This document shows, piece after piece, positions 34,481 through 36,201 of a stretch of DNA of 36,201 nt. Source of the stretch: Paenimyroides ummariense (lineage in GTDB: Bacteria; Bacteroidota; Bacteroidia; Flavobacteriales; Flavobacteriaceae); the NCBI RefSeq assembly GCF_900115115.1, contig NZ_FOVI01000028.1, positions 1-36,201 on the forward strand. The letters run 5' to 3'. The stretch's first letter is position 1. The number at the start of each line of letters is the position of its first letter. The notes beneath the pieces are model-generated. The model saw only the letters and a list, made by a program, of their open reading frames with translations, was not told the origin of the DNA and searched no databases. A program made the position numbers and the translations under genes.

Positions 34481-35614
34481 ATGTCTGATATAAAATTAAA
34501 CACCATAGAAGAAGCTATCGAAGATATTCGTCAAGGGAAAATAATTATTGTAGTAGATGACGAAGATCGTGAAAACGAAGGCGATTTTATAGCTGCAGCA
34601 GAAAAAGTAACGCCAGAAATGATCAATTTTATGGCAACGCATGGTCGCGGTTTAATTTGTGCACCTTTAACGCAAAAACGTTGTAAAGAATTAGATTTAC
34701 ATCCAATGGTTATCAACAATACGGTTTTGCACCAAACTGCTTTTACGGTTTCGGTTGATTTAATCGGACACGGATGTACTACGGGAATTTCGGCACATGA
34801 TCGATCTAAAACCATTGAATTTTTAGTAAAAGACGATACAAAACCAGAAGATTTAGGTCGCCCGGGGCACATCTTTCCATTAATCGCTAAAGAAGGCGGT
34901 GTTTTAAGAAGAACCGGACATACCGAAGCAGCAGTAGATTTAGCTCGATTGGCAGGTTTTAAACCAGCCGGAATTTTGGTCGAAATTTTAAATGAAGACG
35001 GATCTATGGCTCGTTTGCCTCAATTGGTTGATGTTGCTAAGAAATTTGATATGAAACTGATCTCTATTGAAGATTTGGTTGCTTACAGAATGAAACACGA
35101 CAGCCTTATTCAGAAAAAAGAAGATTTCGACTTACAAACAAAATACGGAACCTACCGTTTGCGTGCCTATTTACAGGTAACCAACAAACAAGTTCATATT
35201 GCCCTGACAAAAGGGGTTTGGAACAATGGTGACGCGGTTTTAACTAGAATTAACTCATCACAGGTTAATAATGATATTTTAGGAAATCTTACTAATAATC
35301 AAGACGAAAAGCTGGATTTAATGTTCCAAGCAATTGACAAAGAAGGAAAAGGTGCCATTTTGTTTATTAACCAAGAATACAACACCCTTGATTTATTAAA
35401 ACGTTTAGCCGAATTAAAAGAATTACAGGCTGAAACCGATGATATTGTAAAAGCTCCAAAAATTCAAATGGACAATAAAGATTTCGGAATTGGTGCACAA
35501 ATTTTACACGACATCAATATTTCAAAAATAAAATTAATGAGTAATTCCGAGCACAGCAAACGCGTTGGTATGGTTGGTTACGGTTTAGAAATTGTAGATC
35601 ATATTAATTTTTAG
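34481..35614 (+). CDS. ribB: DHBP synthase with degenerate GTP cyclohydrolase II domain (RibBX type)
   Basis: The 377-residue protein has two domains. The first (1-205) is 3,4-dihydroxy-2-butanone-4-phosphate synthase for riboflavin, with the active motifs DDEDRENEGD (26-35), THGRGLIC (53-60) and TGHTEA (145-150). The second (about 215-377) aligns to GTP cyclohydrolase II, but the three zinc cysteines are replaced (Gln261, Asn272, Gln274) and the catalytic EGRGIGL loop reads EYNTLDL (299-305). The conserved fold ending DFGIGAQIL is still present. GTP cyclohydrolase activity is therefore not expected, and a separate RibA should exist. It starts 2 bp after the lptF-like gene. Confidence 0.9.
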   Translation: MSDIKLNTIEEAIEDIRQGKIIIVVDDEDRENEGDFIAAAEKVTPEMINFMATHGRGLICAPLTQKRCKELDLHPMVINNTVLHQTAFTVSVDLIGHGCTTGISAHDRSKTIEFLVKDDTKPEDLGRPGHIFPLIAKEGGVLRRTGHTEAAVDLARLAGFKPAGILVEILNEDGSMARLPQLVDVAKKFDMKLISIEDLVAYRMKHDSLIQKKEDFDLQTKYGTYRLRAYLQVTNKQVHIALTKGVWNNGDAVLTRINSSQVNNDILGNLTNNQDEKLDLMFQAIDKEGKGAILFINQEYNTLDLLKRLAELKELQAETDDIVKAPKIQMDNKDFGIGAQILHDINISKIKLMSNSEHSKRVGMVGYGLEIVDHINF

Positions 35615-35632
35615 ATTTTTTTCATCTCACTA

Positions 35633-35663
35633 TTTGCAGATTAATAAAAACATATTATATTTG
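35633..35663 (+). promoter_or_regulatory. Promoter of tRNA-Ser
   Basis: TTTG (35633-35636), 19 bases, then TATATTTG (35656-35663): a very good match to the Bacteroidota consensus, ending 30 bases before the mature tRNA. Confidence 0.8.
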
Positions 35664-35693
35664 CACCACAATTAACGAAGGAAACAACGTTAA

Positions 35694-35778
35694 GGAGAAA
35701 TGGCAGAGTGGTCGAATGCGGCAGTCTTGAAAACTGTTGACTGTAACAGGTCCGGGGGTTCGAATCCCTCTTTCTCCG
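35694..35778 (+). tRNA. tRNA-Ser (UGA)
   Basis: The acceptor stem GGAGAAA pairs with TTTCTCC (35771-35777), followed by discriminator G. The anticodon is TGA (35728-35730) in loop CTTGAAA. A long variable arm marks a class II tRNA, and the T-arm has GGTTCGAATCCC. CCA is not encoded. It lies next to an integrase gene, so its 3' half may be the attachment site of an island. Confidence 0.96.
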
Positions 35779-35824
35779 CGAATTATTAAGCACATTATCC
35801 TATATTTTTGCTTAAAGGCTTATA

Positions 35825-35861
35825 AAACCTGCGATCTGATAGATTTGCAGGTTTTTTTTAT
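35825..35861 (+). terminator. Terminator downstream of tRNA-Ser
   Basis: AAACCTGC (35825-35832) with GCAGGTTT (35847-35854) and a run of eight or more T. Confidence 0.75.
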
Positions 35862-35914
35862 TGGTATCATAACCACTAAATTTTTTAAAAACGCTCATAA
35901 TTCTGTGGAAAAAT

Positions 35915-35949
35915 CGTGGCAATTTTGATGTCAAAAAAAAATTTCCACG
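35915..35949. repeat. Imperfect inverted repeat upstream of the integrase gene
   Basis: CGTGGCAATTTT (35915-35926) and AAAATTTCCACG (35938-35949) are inverted with one mismatch and lie about 100 bases before the integrase start. It may be a binding site for the recombinase or its regulator; this is inference. Confidence 0.45.
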
Positions 35950-36049
35950 AATTGATGGTTAAAGCACTGACAATCAACATGTAAAATACTTTAACGACTT
36001 GAAATTAAGCTATTGTAATACGATATTTATAAGTATTAAAAATTACATT

Positions 36050-36201
36050 ATGTTAGAAGCAAGCTACGGGTTAAATTTTTTTCTAAAAACTCATCACAAA
36101 GGACTCGATTTAAGATCTGTCTATTTACGCATTACTGTAGATGGTATTCAGAGAGAAACATCCACAAAAAGAAAATGGGAAGGTTCACGCTGGAATCAAA
36201 A
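36050..36201 (+). CDS. Tyrosine-type site-specific recombinase (integrase), 5' part only
   Basis: Only the first 50 codons are in the window. They read MLEASYGLNFFLK, then LRSVYLRITVDG (22-33), followed by a basic strand and RKWEGSRWNQ. This is the N-terminal arm-DNA-binding domain common to Bacteroidota tyrosine recombinases ('LYVRITVDGxRxExST-R---W'). The core and catalytic domains lie beyond the right edge. It reads away from the tRNA-Ser gene, as integrases of tRNA-targeting elements do. ATG at 36050 is the first in frame. Confidence 0.75.
   Translation, partial: MLEASYGLNFFLKTHHKGLDLRSVYLRITVDGIQRETSTKRKWEGSRWNQ

Noticed and set aside
35737..35928. Open reading frame of 63 codons after the tRNA
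   Set aside because: It begins inside the tRNA-Ser gene and runs through its terminator; no coding features.
1..36201. CRISPR array or restriction-defence genes
   Set aside because: No regularly spaced repeats and no Cas, methylase or nuclease frames were found; only the integrase edge hints at accessory DNA outside the window.

Overview
The window is chromosomal DNA of a low-GC member of the Bacteroidota, most likely Flavobacteriaceae. Three things support this: recurrent TAnnTTTG -7 promoter boxes, a tmRNA tag reading GEENYALAA, and the gene content (topoisomerase IV genes, FtsK-LolA-LptF-RibB operon, short arginine decarboxylase beside a deoxyhypusine-synthase-like gene). No genus can be fixed from sequence alone. 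Most of the window is ordinary housekeeping DNA; both ends look like edges of mobile elements.

Left part (1-12.9 kb). The first ~95 bases look like the 3' edge of an IS150-group IS3 element. They are followed by a glutaminyl-peptide cyclotransferase lipoprotein gene and two converging stable RNA genes, the small SRP RNA (+) and tmRNA (-). A minus-strand cluster then runs yihY-like, parE, fic, parC and an orphan response regulator. The fic gene sits between the two topoisomerase IV subunit genes with gaps of about 20 bp. Its product keeps every key residue of the class III Fic AMP-transferase of Neisseria meningitidis (NmFic), whose family modifies the ATP-site tyrosine of GyrB/ParE. The ParE encoded next to it has phenylalanine at that position. 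This is the best lead in the window. Further right are small uncharacterised genes, a DUF2459 protein and two tandem paralogous lipoproteins with barrel-like C-termini.

Middle (12.9-28 kb). Here lie ychF, a YcxB-like membrane protein, a secreted esterase, a YgiD-like dioxygenase, a frameshifted secreted-protein gene and the operon pyrR-pyrB-(STAS-like)-rnz-pdxH. Next come a protein with an extremely acidic tail, a deoxyhypusine-synthase-family gene directly behind an arginine decarboxylase (a polyamine module), aroB, proline dehydrogenase and an APC permease.

Right part (28-36.2 kb). A 2-Cys peroxiredoxin, a thioredoxin and a small conserved protein form a redox cluster, with a strong palindromic repeat between the first two. 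Then comes a tight envelope/division operon: diacylglycerol kinase-like gene, ftsK, lolA, lptF/G-like gene, and a RibBA-like gene whose GTP cyclohydrolase II half has lost its zinc ligands. The window ends with tRNA-Ser(UGA) and, 271 bp further on, the start of a tyrosine-recombinase gene reading away from it, the usual left edge of an island integrated at a tRNA gene.
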